A stretch of DNA of 64,000 nucleotides from Zhengitettix transpicula (taxonomy: Eukaryota; Arthropoda; Insecta; Orthoptera; Tetrigidae). The first letter of the stretch is position 1, and each line of letters opens with the position of its first letter. The translations under genes and the position numbers were made by a program. This document shows, piece by piece, positions 28,701 to 40,300 of the stretch. Location: assembly GCA_037074705.1 (NCBI GenBank), contig CM073592.1:27624629-27688628 (forward strand), read 5' to 3'. Under the pieces are notes generated by a model. That model ran no database searches. It was given only the letters and a program-made list of their open reading frames with translations, and was not told the DNA's origin.

Positions 28701-28945
28701 ATTATGAGTATATCGTAAGCATAACAAGTACAGGAAAGTTACAAAAATAAGACAAATTTCGGGCACTTTGCACATTGTGGTAATAAAGTAATTACTCTTT
28801 TCTTGGCTAGTTTCTTCTGTTTCTTTGTTGGATCCAACTGTTCGATCATCCACCTCACGCTGAAAAAAGTTGCCGCTGAAATGAGGGAAATTCGCATTAC
28901 AAACATTAAGACTTCAGTCCGTGATATTTTCTGCCAGTCACTCAT
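25562..28945 (-). CDS. Atad1: ATAD1/Msp1 (Thorase) AAA+ membrane-protein extractase (whole gene, 7 exons)
   Basis: Join of 28945-28796, 28686-28627, 28000-27814, 27364-27164, 26644-26448, 26086-25902 and 25706-25562: 1125 nt, 374 residues (human 361). ATAD1 is a tail-anchored-protein dislocase of the mitochondrial outer and peroxisomal membranes; the fly homologue is nmd. Seen: N-terminal membrane segment at about 12-32; linker; conserved [12 protein letters not shown]; Walker A GPPGCGKT (138-145); pore region DKWYGES; Walker B IIFIDE (193-198) followed by IDSFLRN; sensor 1 [13 protein letters not shown] arginines; sensor 2 region [11 protein letters not shown]-terminal helix with [15 protein letters not shown]. 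The start is the only in-frame ATG near the 5' end (AACAAAATGA). The human MPTRFHI position reads MPATFHI here. Lies upstream of PTEN on the same strand. Confidence 0.95.
25902..26086 (-). CDS. Atad1: ATAD1 exon 6 (small AAA subdomain)
   Basis: Acceptor [32 protein letters not shown] and [20 protein letters not shown]; donor TTAG|GTGCGA, phase 2. Confidence 0.92.
26448..26644 (-). CDS. Atad1: ATAD1 exon 5 (sensor 1, Arg fingers)
   Basis: Acceptor [48 protein letters not shown] and [10 protein letters not shown]; donor CCC|GTGAGT, phase 0. Confidence 0.95.
26645..27163 (-). other. ATAD1 intron 4
   Basis: AT-rich, no recognised repeat. ATAD1 introns 3 (27365-27813) and 2 (28001-28626) are the same, except that intron 2 has a short mixed (GT)n/(TA)n run near 28556-28590. 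Confidence 0.7.
27164..27364 (-). CDS. Atad1: ATAD1 exon 4 (Walker A and B)
   Basis: Contains [40 protein letters not shown] and CIIFIDEI; donor ATTG|GTAATT, phase 1. Confidence 0.96.
27814..28000 (-). CDS. Atad1: ATAD1 exon 3
   Basis: Acceptor GGTGTTACAG; begins [20 protein letters not shown] and continues [19 protein letters not shown] to TKPPKG. Donor AAAG|GTATCG, phase 1. Confidence 0.93.
28627..28686 (-). CDS. Atad1: ATAD1 exon 2
   Basis: Twenty codons, [20 protein letters not shown], acceptor ATTTTGCAG, donor GAG|GTAATT. Matches the human linker AEKLMKQIGVKNVKLSE. Confidence 0.88.
28796..28945 (-). CDS. Atad1: ATAD1 exon 1 (membrane anchor)
   Basis: Fifty codons: [12 protein letters not shown], hydrophobic [18 protein letters not shown], then [20 protein letters not shown]. 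Donor AGA|GTAATT, phase 0. Human counterpart WMVDAIDPTRKQK. Confidence 0.9.
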
Positions 28946-29110
28946 TTTGTTAGGGGTTATTTGATACTCGTAAATTTGAAGCGTTATAGCTCTCAACCCG
29001 AGTTGAGGTATTCCCTACAGCAGAACTCAACGTACGACAGATACCAGCGTCTGGAATAACTAGCAAAGAGAGGAAACGGCGCAGATAGCAACAAACACAG
29101 CCTTCTCAAC
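28946..29110 (-). promoter_or_regulatory. ATAD1 5' flank (probable 5'UTR/promoter)
   Basis: A short CG-containing stretch (GTACGACAG, CAGCGTCTGG, AACGGCGCAG) directly upstream of the ATAD1 start. No specific promoter motif was recognised. Confidence 0.3.
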
Positions 29111-30524
29111 GCTGAACAAAGAATAGCAAAATTATGAATTCAGTTACGCCTCGTAACTGTTTTTTTTAAATACAAATTATAACGTAGCAGTATTTATGAA
29201 AGGGTTTAGGGTTTTCATGCATTAGGAAATCGTATAATTAACAAATTTAACTCTCAGATTTACAATAGAAGGATAGATGGACAAAAATCCGATACTTATA
29301 TTCCATTTACAGATCAGATAAAAGCATTTATAAAGTAAATTGGAATAAAATGTCTTGTAATTTATGAAAATAGGTTTAAAATTAGGGATCGAAATCTACA
29401 TCAACGCCAAGTGAGTGCAGGAGAAGAAGAAAACGAGTATCAAGCAACAGTGATTAACAACTGCATAGATTACCATACACATTTTTATTATAAAGTAAAG
29501 GGTTCCATGTATTACTGAGATTATTTAACTTATATTTCAGTCAAACAATGAAGCAATAAAAATAAAAATTGTAGCATTTATTAAATTAGAACGAGAAGAA
29601 AAACAAGTACTACGATTTTTCTGATATTGTGCCGTAACAGAATTGAAGAAATAATTGGAAATACTCATAGTATATATATCATTGATGTACGGGGTTGAAA
29701 GGATGCGAAAGTGGACAATTAGGGAATAAATTAACGTAACCGCCCCCCCCCAATTAATTTTTTATATAAAAAAAGAAGTTATATAAAGAGAAATCAATCA
29801 CTAATGGTTGATATTGCTACATTCTAATTTAATTTCTTGCTTCTTTATTTCACTTTCATTACTTTGCTGCTTGTACAATTTGAGCTGCTCTGGAATACAA
29901 CATAATTATGGCTCGATTATCAGTGCATACGAGTTACAACACATGAATAAAATTAGGGTGAATTTTTTCTTAAATTTTAAAATAAAATATATTTATATAT
30001 CAAATAGTTTTTCATTTTTAAAAGCGGATAAAATTAGTACAAATTTGACACACATTTGTAATAAGATATTATTTTTCCTTCGTAAATATTTTAAATTAAG
30101 TTAATTTTAGGAATCAACCACGGATGATGGAATTATTGATAATAATTGTGTATGAGCTGTGTGAATTTCTGCTTCGATTTAGAAGAGTACATTGTACGTC
30201 TCTTCAGCTATCTGTCATTTAAGTTCCGTAGGTTCAATACAGAACTTTTTCTGGAATGAGAAATACGCGTACGCGGTATTCCGCTTCACCCCCTGCATTA
30301 CCTGCAAAGCTCAACAAACGACCTCCTTTCTGTGTTTAGTCGGCACATACAAGAGTGCCAGCATACGTGGTTTCTTCCTAAAATTAACTTAATTTGAAAT
30401 ATTTGCGAAGGAAAAATACTTTCGTATTACAAATGTGTTAACTTTGTGCTATTTTTTCCGCTTTTAAAATTTAAAAACTATTGAATATTATCTAGTGGAA
30501 TTAGAAATGTAGCATTTGTGTACC

Positions 30525-31065
30525 TTTCTTTTTTTTGGGTGTGGATAGGCTATATATAGGGTAATCCACATAGTGGCAACTCCTCTCTTATAGCATAGGA
30601 AAGGGATTTGAAAGGGGGGATGCGGAAGGGTGGAGGAAGATAGCCAAGGGTAACTAGGGCCCCCGGGCTATAGTTTAAGGATCCTACCCGGCATTCGCCT
30701 AAAAGTAATGCATTACTATAAAAACCTGCATCAGGTAGGTCGGGCATTTGGTACTTGTCCCACGCCCTTCCAATGGCGGGAGAGGGGTTTGCTGTGGGGT
30801 CGCAGCTTTCCCCTCGCCATGTCTTGGCCAGTTTAGGAGGCAGCTGGCCGACTATTCCAATAGGAATAGCAGACAACTCTTACCGTATGCCCAAGGTCTG
30901 CGACCCTGGAACATACACCTCTCAAAACAGGCCGAGGTGCCTCGGCATGCGGGAACCTTAGTTCAAAAAACCAGAGAGATGTGAAGGCATCCCCAAAGGT
31001 AGCCTCCGCCAGAGCTCTCTGGGAAGGATCACCTGCGAGAGAATCCTCTCACAGGCTTCCTTGTG
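30525..31065 (-). mobile_element. about 540-bp retroposon family, copy 3 (full length, with TSD, subfamily A)
   Basis: Flanked by an 11-bp direct repeat ATTTGTGTACC (30514-30524 and 31066-31076), a target-site duplication. The T run at the left is the A-tail on the minus strand. Length 541 bp. Minus-strand open frame [20 protein letters not shown] continues past 100 codons. Confidence 0.92.
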
Positions 31066-31104
31066 ATTTGTGTACCACATGCTTAGGTCTATTTCTAGAC
31101 ACAT

Positions 31105-31600
31105 ATTAAACATTCGACCGTGTCTGCCACGAAGGCCTATTAGCCAAAAGAAAGGATCATCTTCCGGACACATATTTCAAAATAATATTATATAGATAAA
31201 AGAAAACTTGCAGTTAAATGTGGAAATTGCACATACATCACTTTGAGAATTGACTCCGGTGTCCCCCAGGGAAGGATAAGAGGACCATATTTATACTTAA
31301 TATACTCGTCTGTTTTTTCGATGACAGCTGACAAAAAGATGGTCCAATTTTCAGATGACGTGGTAATATTATTTAAGGGAACATGTCGTGAAACTGCCGA
31401 AAAAATGCAGGAGTATGTTATCCTTGCAAAAGTCTATATTAATAAAATTTAGGTGCAAAAGAAACGTCACTAACTACTCCATTAAACTATACCGCAGTCA
31501 TCTGAAGTTAAATACTGGGTCCTCGTATTAGACAAGAAAATAACATGGGCTTCACAGATCAAAGCAGTGATTTAAAAATTAAGATTCCGATTATTTTACG
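31105..31600 (+). mobile_element. decayed LINE reverse-transcriptase fragment
   Basis: Plus-strand frames give TFDRVCHEGLLAKRKDHLPD, then SGVPQGRIRGPYLYLIYSS, MVQFSDDVVILFKG, and after stops VLVLDKKITWASQIKAVI. These are the RT blocks (A)FDxVWHxGLL, SGVPQGSxLGPxL, FADD and LGxxLDxKLxW of jockey/CR1-type LINEs. Several stops and substitutions (FADD is FSDD) show it is dead. Confidence 0.8.
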
Positions 31601-34139
31601 CTGAAATAGTCAGATATATGTACATATTTAATCTGTGAATAAATAAATTGTATATAAATAATTATTTTGTTAATTTTTTATTACTTTTTTCCTTTCTTTT
31701 ATTAATTTGAGCAGCAATATGGTCGAGACGAATGCCACCCACGCATACTGATCTGTCTAGAATTATAGAACCTGGAGAAGATAGAAAGTAATGGTGGCAT
31801 CTGGTCAGCGAGTAGTTAATATGTACATTGTAACTTGAAAATAGAGATTTGATGCTCTGTTGTATTGCAATATAAATTGTACATTGCTGTTGGCTTTCTG
31901 TAGAGGTGCAAGCCGAGTAATTGTTAAGTCAACCAGATGGCGCTACAGAAGTTTATATATGCATTATACATGTCTCAAGAAATAAATTTAATGTAAACAA
32001 TTGTTCTGGTAATTTTATATTGAAACAAAATTACCTGCGCCCTGCAAAATATAAAACCAATAATGGAGAATCTGATTAGCTGGGACAACACTGAGAAAAC
32101 GGATGGAATTTCTAATTCAGGGCTCAGGCCCTCGATAATTTGACATGTTACTGGTTACCAGCCTAACGACTTCAACATAAAATTATTACAATATTACGCA
32201 TTATATTTTACTGGCTGGAATTATTTATTCTGAAAAGGAGAATAATTGGGATTGCAATTACTCAAACCAAGTACAATAATAATATTTGAATATGTGCATG
32301 TAAATATTTTGAAGAAAAAAGGATAAACAAAATGTGAATTATGTGACTATAGTTGTAACACGTTTGTTACCATTGTATGAGCAGATAATATTTATGTTTC
32401 ATGACACTATTGTGGTTGCATTGTATTTATTATATTGATATGCTGTGAAAATTTTCTTTATTTAAAATAATGTACAACTCACATACAAACAATTTATGCA
32501 ACTAATAAATTTAAACTATATTTCTTACACTTAGCAATACACAACCTTTTCTTGGTCTAGCCAATTCAAATAAATTAGGGTTACTTAAAAATAATCCTTT
32601 ATTTGCATGTAGTAGCTGAAGCTCAAAATAATTATAAACAATAATATCCCACAACTGTTCCCATATATACTTTATTTTTGAATTGTAAAGCAAAGGAAGA
32701 TATAAAAGTTTAGCTCCATTTTTTACTCTAAGTGAAGTAATGTTGAAACAATAAATATTTTACAATTAAAAATATCTGTTGTAATAAGCAAATATGGTTT
32801 TTTGAAATGATTCATAGAAGCAAACTTTTAATAACTTTTATAGTTGATCCAGATTTCACCAGCCTTATCTATTTATTTACATATAAACATTATATTACCA
32901 TATATATCAACATAACGTAGCCTTCATTCTAGATAGTTGTTTTCTCTTTTACTGTAATAATGATTTACAGTTCTAAAATTCATGAGATTCAACAGATTGA
33001 CAAAGTGTTTCTTTGAGAGAGTTGAAAATTATTCAAGGAATGAAAAATAAAATTGAACAAATTGAGTTTATAGTATATATTGATTCAATATTAATGTGAA
33101 AGAAATTTTATAATGTAGTGTGCCAATATTTATTAGAAAAGTATTAATTTGTTTTTCTTTGTTCAAGAATGTGATAACAGAGATAATATTAAATTATATT
33201 GAGTATAGAACTCATTAAATAGAAATTGGAAAATTCAATTGAATTTAATGGCATCATACCACAATCAATTCTATATTTAAATTTGTACTACCCCAGTCAG
33301 GAGGTAATAGAGACACTGCCAAGTTTGAATAATTTTTATAAATTAGTGACATTGTTGTTTGATTATTATAAATTTATTGATAAAACTGACTGTGCAACAA
33401 TTATAATTTGATAGGATTATAAATGAGGTAATAATATAATCAGGAAGTTAAAAATTATATGTATTTCAATTCTGTAAAATTGATACATTTTGAAGCTTGA
33501 CAAATGAGCCTACTGTGAGGCAATTATTTGGGATGGTAAAACCACTGGCACCATTAGTTGTGTCTAGTGCTAATGTGATTTTGATATTATTGGCAGAGAA
33601 AGTTAATCATAAAGGGCATAAACATGATTTACGTTTGTAGATTTATTTGTTTATTCAATGTTGAAAATGGGCTGTGAATGGTGATAGTAAATGGATTTGT
33701 ATTGCACAGAGATTGAAAAAAATGTCGTTGTAGAATCAAAAGTTATTATTGCTAAACGATGCATGTATTCATAAAAATGCAAAGAAATACAATTAACTAT
33801 AATATGGTTAGCAAATTTCTTCAAAGTTGGGTAGATCAACATAAAAATATGGAGATCATGCCACTCCTAATGATATTTTGGACTGTTTGTAAAGTTTATG
33901 CATGAAACTTTTATGAATAATTTCCTTACAAAGCAGTCCCTGATATTGATAAGAAAAGAATACCAGCAGTTATAACTATATAGTAGATACTTTTCTAGAA
34001 CTGTCCAGGCAGCAACTATTTCTGTGAGCAGATCAGAACTCATAAGCATACTGTGAAGTGCTGCTTGTATTTCTGGAAGGGATGGCTGCCACCTTATGGT
34101 ACATTGTCAATAATAAATAAGATCAGTTTGAGCTCATTG

Positions 34140-34386
34140 CTACTCAAGGAGGCTGAGTTTGCTGTTGGTCTTGCGCAGTTGTGCTCGCCATGGGATGATC
34201 TGTGCTGGTTCCTCATCATTGTCATGTGCCATAGGTGTGGCATCTATCTTATTGGAGTGGTCAGGAGGCGGTGTTTTGTTTTCCTTGTTGCATGTATCGG
34301 TCATAGCGTTGCTGGTCACCTGCAACCACTCGTCTCCTTTTGTTGAACGCTTCTCATCTACAACCTTGGGTGTGTAAACTGCAGGC
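34140..34386 (-). CDS. f: forked exon k (C-terminus)
   Basis: Acceptor [34 protein letters not shown], then [20 protein letters not shown] and SLLE before TAG. The [12 protein letters not shown] end matches what I recall of fly Forked. Confidence 0.92.
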
Positions 34387-37300
34387 CTGCACAACCACAA
34401 TAATAATTGTAAAATTACAATGTATTGAATTTGAGTTCACATGATGCTAAAAATATTAAATTTATATATTAATATAACTAATTGGTTTCTGAAAGTCAAT
34501 CCAAGAAAGCATAGAAATATATTTTCATTACTAGGTTGGTAAAAGATAGGAGGAATAATGGTACATTGCCCACAGAACACCTATGATTTGCAAATATATT
34601 CATATGGAAAAATAAATTGTGCAACGAAGTGTTGTATGTCTTGGATTGGAGAAAATCAGAATAAGTTGACACACGTAAGAAATGGATATATTATGAGACA
34701 AGATAGTCTTCTGGATGATGAGGATTTGAAAGGTAGGAAAGGGTCGCTATATAGACTGCGAAATGTAGTAGGTTGGAAGCAACCAAATACGAATAATAAT
34801 CTTTCCGAGCAGCACAATTAGTACATATTTATGCGGTATATCCTGGATAAATGAACTAGGACACAAGACGACTAAATAATCGTGAATCAGATCTTTGTGA
34901 GAGGTCATTCACTAGAAACATCGGACCAATTATTCGAGTCACGTCAATTCCAAACCACCTGGCTTTGATCTATGATGAAAAATATGATGGCTGTAATAAA
35001 ACATTAGTGGAGGGTTGAGAGGAAATTGAGTTTGGCAATGTGTGTCTGGATGTAGTGTAGGTTAATGTTGTAATGGAGCCTTCAAGATATGATGTGGGCA
35101 AAATATGCCGTTAAGCTCATAGAGATGGTTGTCATTGGGGATTGCCATGCTTCAAATCAAATAAGCTCTGAATGTGGTAGTTCACAAGGTTCACAGAGGA
35201 AGCGGTTTGGCTAAAACTGACTAGACGATTGGGGAAGAGGACATCGAGTATGGTAAGATATTCAGATCAATTTTATGAAATAGGACTTGCTCTAGAACAC
35301 GAAAGAAGAAGAAATTCCGGTCACAATTTCCTGTTGAAGTTTACATAAGTAAATCTTATTTCATTTCTAAAAAAATTTCAATTGTCATTTTCGTGCTAGT
35401 TTGTTTCGTAATGAACACTGAGATATTTTTTATTTTACAGTGTACACTTTGTAGGGATGCCGATGAATTATTTAATATTTTTTATTCGTGTATGTGAAGA
35501 TTATCTTTATATATGTTACACTACTTAGGCAATACTCTGAGAAAGAAAATTCTGTAGGACGGAAAAATACGAACGAGGTGCTACAAGAACTTTTATCACG
35601 TTTTCAGACATTCTAGATTTCAAGTGATAATTGATTGCTTCACGAACCAGCATCTTTAAAGTTTCAACTCATATTTTTATTATTATTAATTATATTTTGT
35701 TCATAGTTCTGCATTTGATGACAATTTCCAAGACAGATACGAACCTGATGTCGTCTTTCTTGGCCAAGAGCTGCCTCTTCCAGACAGGGATGGCTTGCAG
35801 TCTTTTCTCCTCGGCCTGGCGGGCCATTTCCTCCTCCAGCTCCTTCCGTGCTTTTTCCGCCGCTTTCTTGGCCAACATCTGCCGCTTCCACTCGGGAATC
35901 GGGTTTCCTGTCGCGTCCTTGTCGGGAATCTGTAAATCAAACATTCATATAAAATTATAATCATGTACATATTCGGGTTTTAAGAGATTTAACGCATTGG
36001 TTTGCCATACAGAATATCGATTAAAAAATAATTCCACATATTTCTTTATTTTTCCGAGTGCTGTAGGAAAGTTTAATTACAATGGAACTTTTAAAAGAGA
36101 ATACATATCTGACAAATATATTATTGTCCGTGTCAGCTGGTGAACCTCGGAAACCTAACATAACCGCCCAATTCACCGCTATAAGAGAACAAAGTTACAC
36201 AAAAACAATCCTAGGATGCTTAATAGTTTTATTTTTAAATACTGGTTCTGTTCCATTTACACAAAACTAGTTACACGAAAAAGTGGAACAATGATCTCTG
36301 TTCTCTGAGATTAACAAAGGTCAGGGTTAAAAATATTACTAAATTAACTACAAACTACAAAGTTTTTATTTCATACAGGAAATGTAATATTAGCTACAGA
36401 ACAATGAAAGATGAAAGTGTAATTAGATTGGGAGAGTCGTTAAGAAATGGACCTCAAAAGATTTAGTCATATTTTAAATATTCTTTGTTGGACTCCCACC
36501 ATAGCTTCACTCATTGAAACTTCTTGATTTACCTAATACTCAGATATTGATGTAAACATCCAGAAATTTAAAAGTGATGATTAAATTATTTGAGAATTTA
36601 AGTTATAATTTTGGATATTTAACGCGACTATTATCACAATTCAATGCAATATTATTAAATCATTATCCAAAAGGAATATCAAGCAACGTAGTTGTAATTA
36701 ATCTCAAATAATTTTTCAACCATTAACGTTGCGAACATTCACAAACAAACAAAAAATGAAGTGTAAAAAAATACTGTGGAATGGCCATGTACATTCAAGC
36801 TGAAAAGGATCCTCCCGTTGAAAAGCATTATTATCGCGCTTTAAACATGTTTACTTTTTTAAATTTCAGTTGTAGTCACGTTTAAGATGCAAACAAACTC
36901 AAGTCAAGGTCCAGTCGCTCGGTCTCAGATTTACAGAAAAATATCAAGAAATAACTTCGTTATGTTTTTACTTGAATTACTTTCATTACAACTTTGTTTC
37001 ATACATACATTCTCGCACATATATAAATAAATTGCCTGTCTGTGTAAACACAATAATTATATTAGTGATTTCAGCTAGTAAGGTATGATCGCGGGGATCC
37101 AATGAGCAGCGACGACTAATTGTAAAGAATAATTTCGAACGTTTCGTCGTTGTAGACAAGGTGGGTGATTGAATAAACCTGAAACCGAGACGATGTTGCA
37201 GTTATAACACACAACAGTATGTGAAGTCGACCTCCTTTCGTGTAGTGGCCAAGGTCACGGTCTCTCATCACAGAGGCCCCGGGTTCGAGTCTCGACGAGC

Positions 37301-40300
37301 ACATGAATGTTGTGTTTGTATGTTTACATTAATTACACAATGAGAAGCTGGCACTCGTTAGTGCCCCAACATAGATAAATTTAACATAGGACAAAGTCGC
37401 TAATGACCTTAGCAGCTGATGAGGCAATAAATAAATATTTGAAAAAGGACGGAATTTAAACGACCCCAAATTTCATCTGGTTATTATTTACCTTATTGAG
37501 GGTTTAGACATCAACAGTGTGTCATTTCGAATTATTTTCTTTGTATTATTTATCTTTTCAGTCGGATCGTTCTTATGGAAGAACTCATTTGATTATAAAA
37601 CAATTCCTAAATTCTTTTCTAGTCTGCGTTTCTTCAATTTACCTTCATGTCCTCCAGTTTCTTGATATTTATAAATTTTTCTTTCCAAATCTACACAATA
37701 TCAAACGAAAAAAGTGGCCGTCCAATGCCGTCATACTACTTGTCGACTCGGTGAATCAAAATCATTTTGTTCGATTTACATCTATTATTCTGCTGAATTT
37801 CAACTACTGCTGTTACAAAAATAAATTTAGTAGATAAGAAGATATTCAAACTTTAGGTCCAATCAACAATATACGATATTTTGAATTTAAGCATAACTAT
37901 ATTTAATAATTTAATGGAAACATGGGATTCCACGTTACTCTTCTGTTAGATTTGGCGCACTTAGCTGATTGAAGTATAGATTAAACAGTATAATATGTAT
38001 ATTTTTTAAGCCTGAAAGTTTAATATCTCCAATATATTTTATGAATGTTATTTATTTCTACATTGTTCTTAATCTTTTCTAAGCTCTTTATATTTCTGTA
38101 TCAGGCGACGATAAATCCGGAAAACTAGTAATTAAATGTAGTTGTACCAAATAACTACGTTAACGTCCATGACGCAATGTAGCACGCCTACGAGGTAGGC
38201 AACAAAGCGAACACTCTCTTATTGAGGCAGCCTATTTTACAGGTCGCTGCAGCTGGAAGATCGGGTGCTCAAATAATAGCAAAACAAACGACATATTTGC
38301 AATCCTACTTGAATTGTATACTGACGTATTTCTCTGCTCATATTTATTTTGACAGTATTATTATTTCAAATTACGTAAAAATTAAGGTTGAATACTGAAA
38401 TTTAGATCTTTCACATAATATTTTATGCATAATTTAATTTACATTTTTGCCAGTATCTAGTAATAACTTGCATCTATTTCGTTCTCAATTTTTATATAAG
38501 AATACATTCAAAAACAAACCAAGAATTTATTAGAAACGGTCCGAAAGGAGAAATAAATCTAGGATCCACACAAATGTAGATAGATTACATAAACCTGCTG
38601 GCCCGGGGAGAATTACTAATTATATATCAAAATATGAAAACCCATTATAAATTAAAATATAAGAGATCATTTGCATGTAGGGAATATTGTTTCTGAATAG
38701 AACAGTTAATGGTTATTAATGAAGGCCTGTCATAGTGTAATGCACCCAGGGCACGAGGTTGAAATCTTCTAAATGCCAACCCGATTTGGGTATTTCCAGG
38801 TTTGCAGAAAATATTTGAGCAAATGATACGGAAGCTTCCTTTCCTATTTCTTAAAATTGGTCGCGAAAATCCAAAACGTGTAAGTCAACGTCTCTTTCGC
38901 CAACGGACCTCGTATGATGTTGGTAGCGCCTGTTTCATGTTTGCAGCGGCGTGTTACTAAGTGAATGTGTGAACTTACCTTCTCCACGAAGCTGTTGGCA
39001 GTGAGGGAACGTGTTATCTCCGAGAAGAGTTCTTTCTCGTGGCGCTCCTCCACCTTGGCTCTCTCCACCTTCAGCTTCTTGATTCCCGTGATGTCTTTAG
39101 ACGCCTTCAACTCGGCGATTAAGTCCTCCTTTTGCGCGAGGAACGGCTGCTCTGCTGTCAAAATAGAAATGCAAGTGATTAAAAATCAAACCGGGTTCAG
39201 AGAATTTTAACGTTTATGCACTTGAAGCTAAAACCTTTACTTTTATGCAGATCCAAAGATGTTGCTAAGATTCGACGCATGGTCTGTGTTCGGAAATAAC
39301 CGAGAATTGGTCTGAAAGTAACGGATGAGATTTATGTCAGTTTACTAAAATCTTAATGAATATGATTTCATTGGTTTCGATCTCGTTTAATATATTTATG
39401 ACTTCCCTCGTGTTTCAACCTATACAACGTACGAAGAAAGTTGAGGTGCTGTCAATTTCATAAATATTGTCTGATATTCGAGTTGGCGAATCAAATATAT
39501 TTGATTATATGTATATCGTACCATCGTTAATATATGGCATATTAGGTGGAAATTTGTTGAGGAATGGGAAGAAAGCAAACGCTTCTAACGACAAATAGGA
39601 GAATTTCAACTGATAGTCTGTGGTCCAGCTGTACAAGTCTTTATGTTTTTGAAATTTAAATCCTTATCGTCGTCATTAAACTATGAAATGTGTGCGATGA
39701 CTCGTTGAAAGTTGATTATCAAGTGAGTAAGTCGTAGAAATTATGTTTGGAGGCTCGCCTAAACACACTATATCCCTCGTAACATACAGAGTTTTCGTCC
39801 CCTGGGAATGACGGCTTACAGTAACTGTAATTAGCCGTCTCGCTAGGACGACTTCCGGTACGTGCTCACTTCCAGAACAGAAACAAGAAAGTCTCCGTAG
39901 CAGATAAACGTGAATAACGGTAATATTGACACTTTATCAACTTCTATTATTTTCAATACGTAATACTTTTACATTACTCGGTTACGGTGTCCATTAAATA
40001 ATTGCTTCAATTTTTTTTTCGATCTTTGAGGATGACGCAGCTGGATTACAACAGACATAGTGAGTCCTATAGGATGATGATGATGATGTAAGAAGGTGAA
40101 AATGGACACATACAATATAGAACCCGGGACCACTGTGATGCGAGGCGGTGACACTCACCACTACACCACAGCAGGCGGCTCTTCATCAAATTATTAGTAT
40201 TTTGTTGGGTTGGTAACTATGGAAACGTTATGGTGGAATATGAATATGAACGAAACCTGAGGGTTAATATTTATAACACTATCTCTTAAGCCATATTTCT

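Larger units (their letters stand above)
29111..34139. other. ATAD1-forked intergenic spacer
   Basis: About 5 kb of AT-rich DNA with a retroposon copy (30525-31065) beside a LINE reverse-transcriptase remnant (31105-31600) and a hairpin-family scrap near 32120-32170 (CTCAGGCCCTCGATAATTTG). The right end is forked 3'UTR; minus-strand AATAAA candidates lie at about 33640-33656. Confidence 0.6.

Noticed and set aside
34558..34821. 87-codon plus-strand open frame in a forked intron
   Set aside because: No similarity recognised and no supporting context.
37241..37300. tRNA gene
   Set aside because: A and B boxes are present, but no good cloverleaf, and the sequence runs into a SINE body and an A-rich tail.
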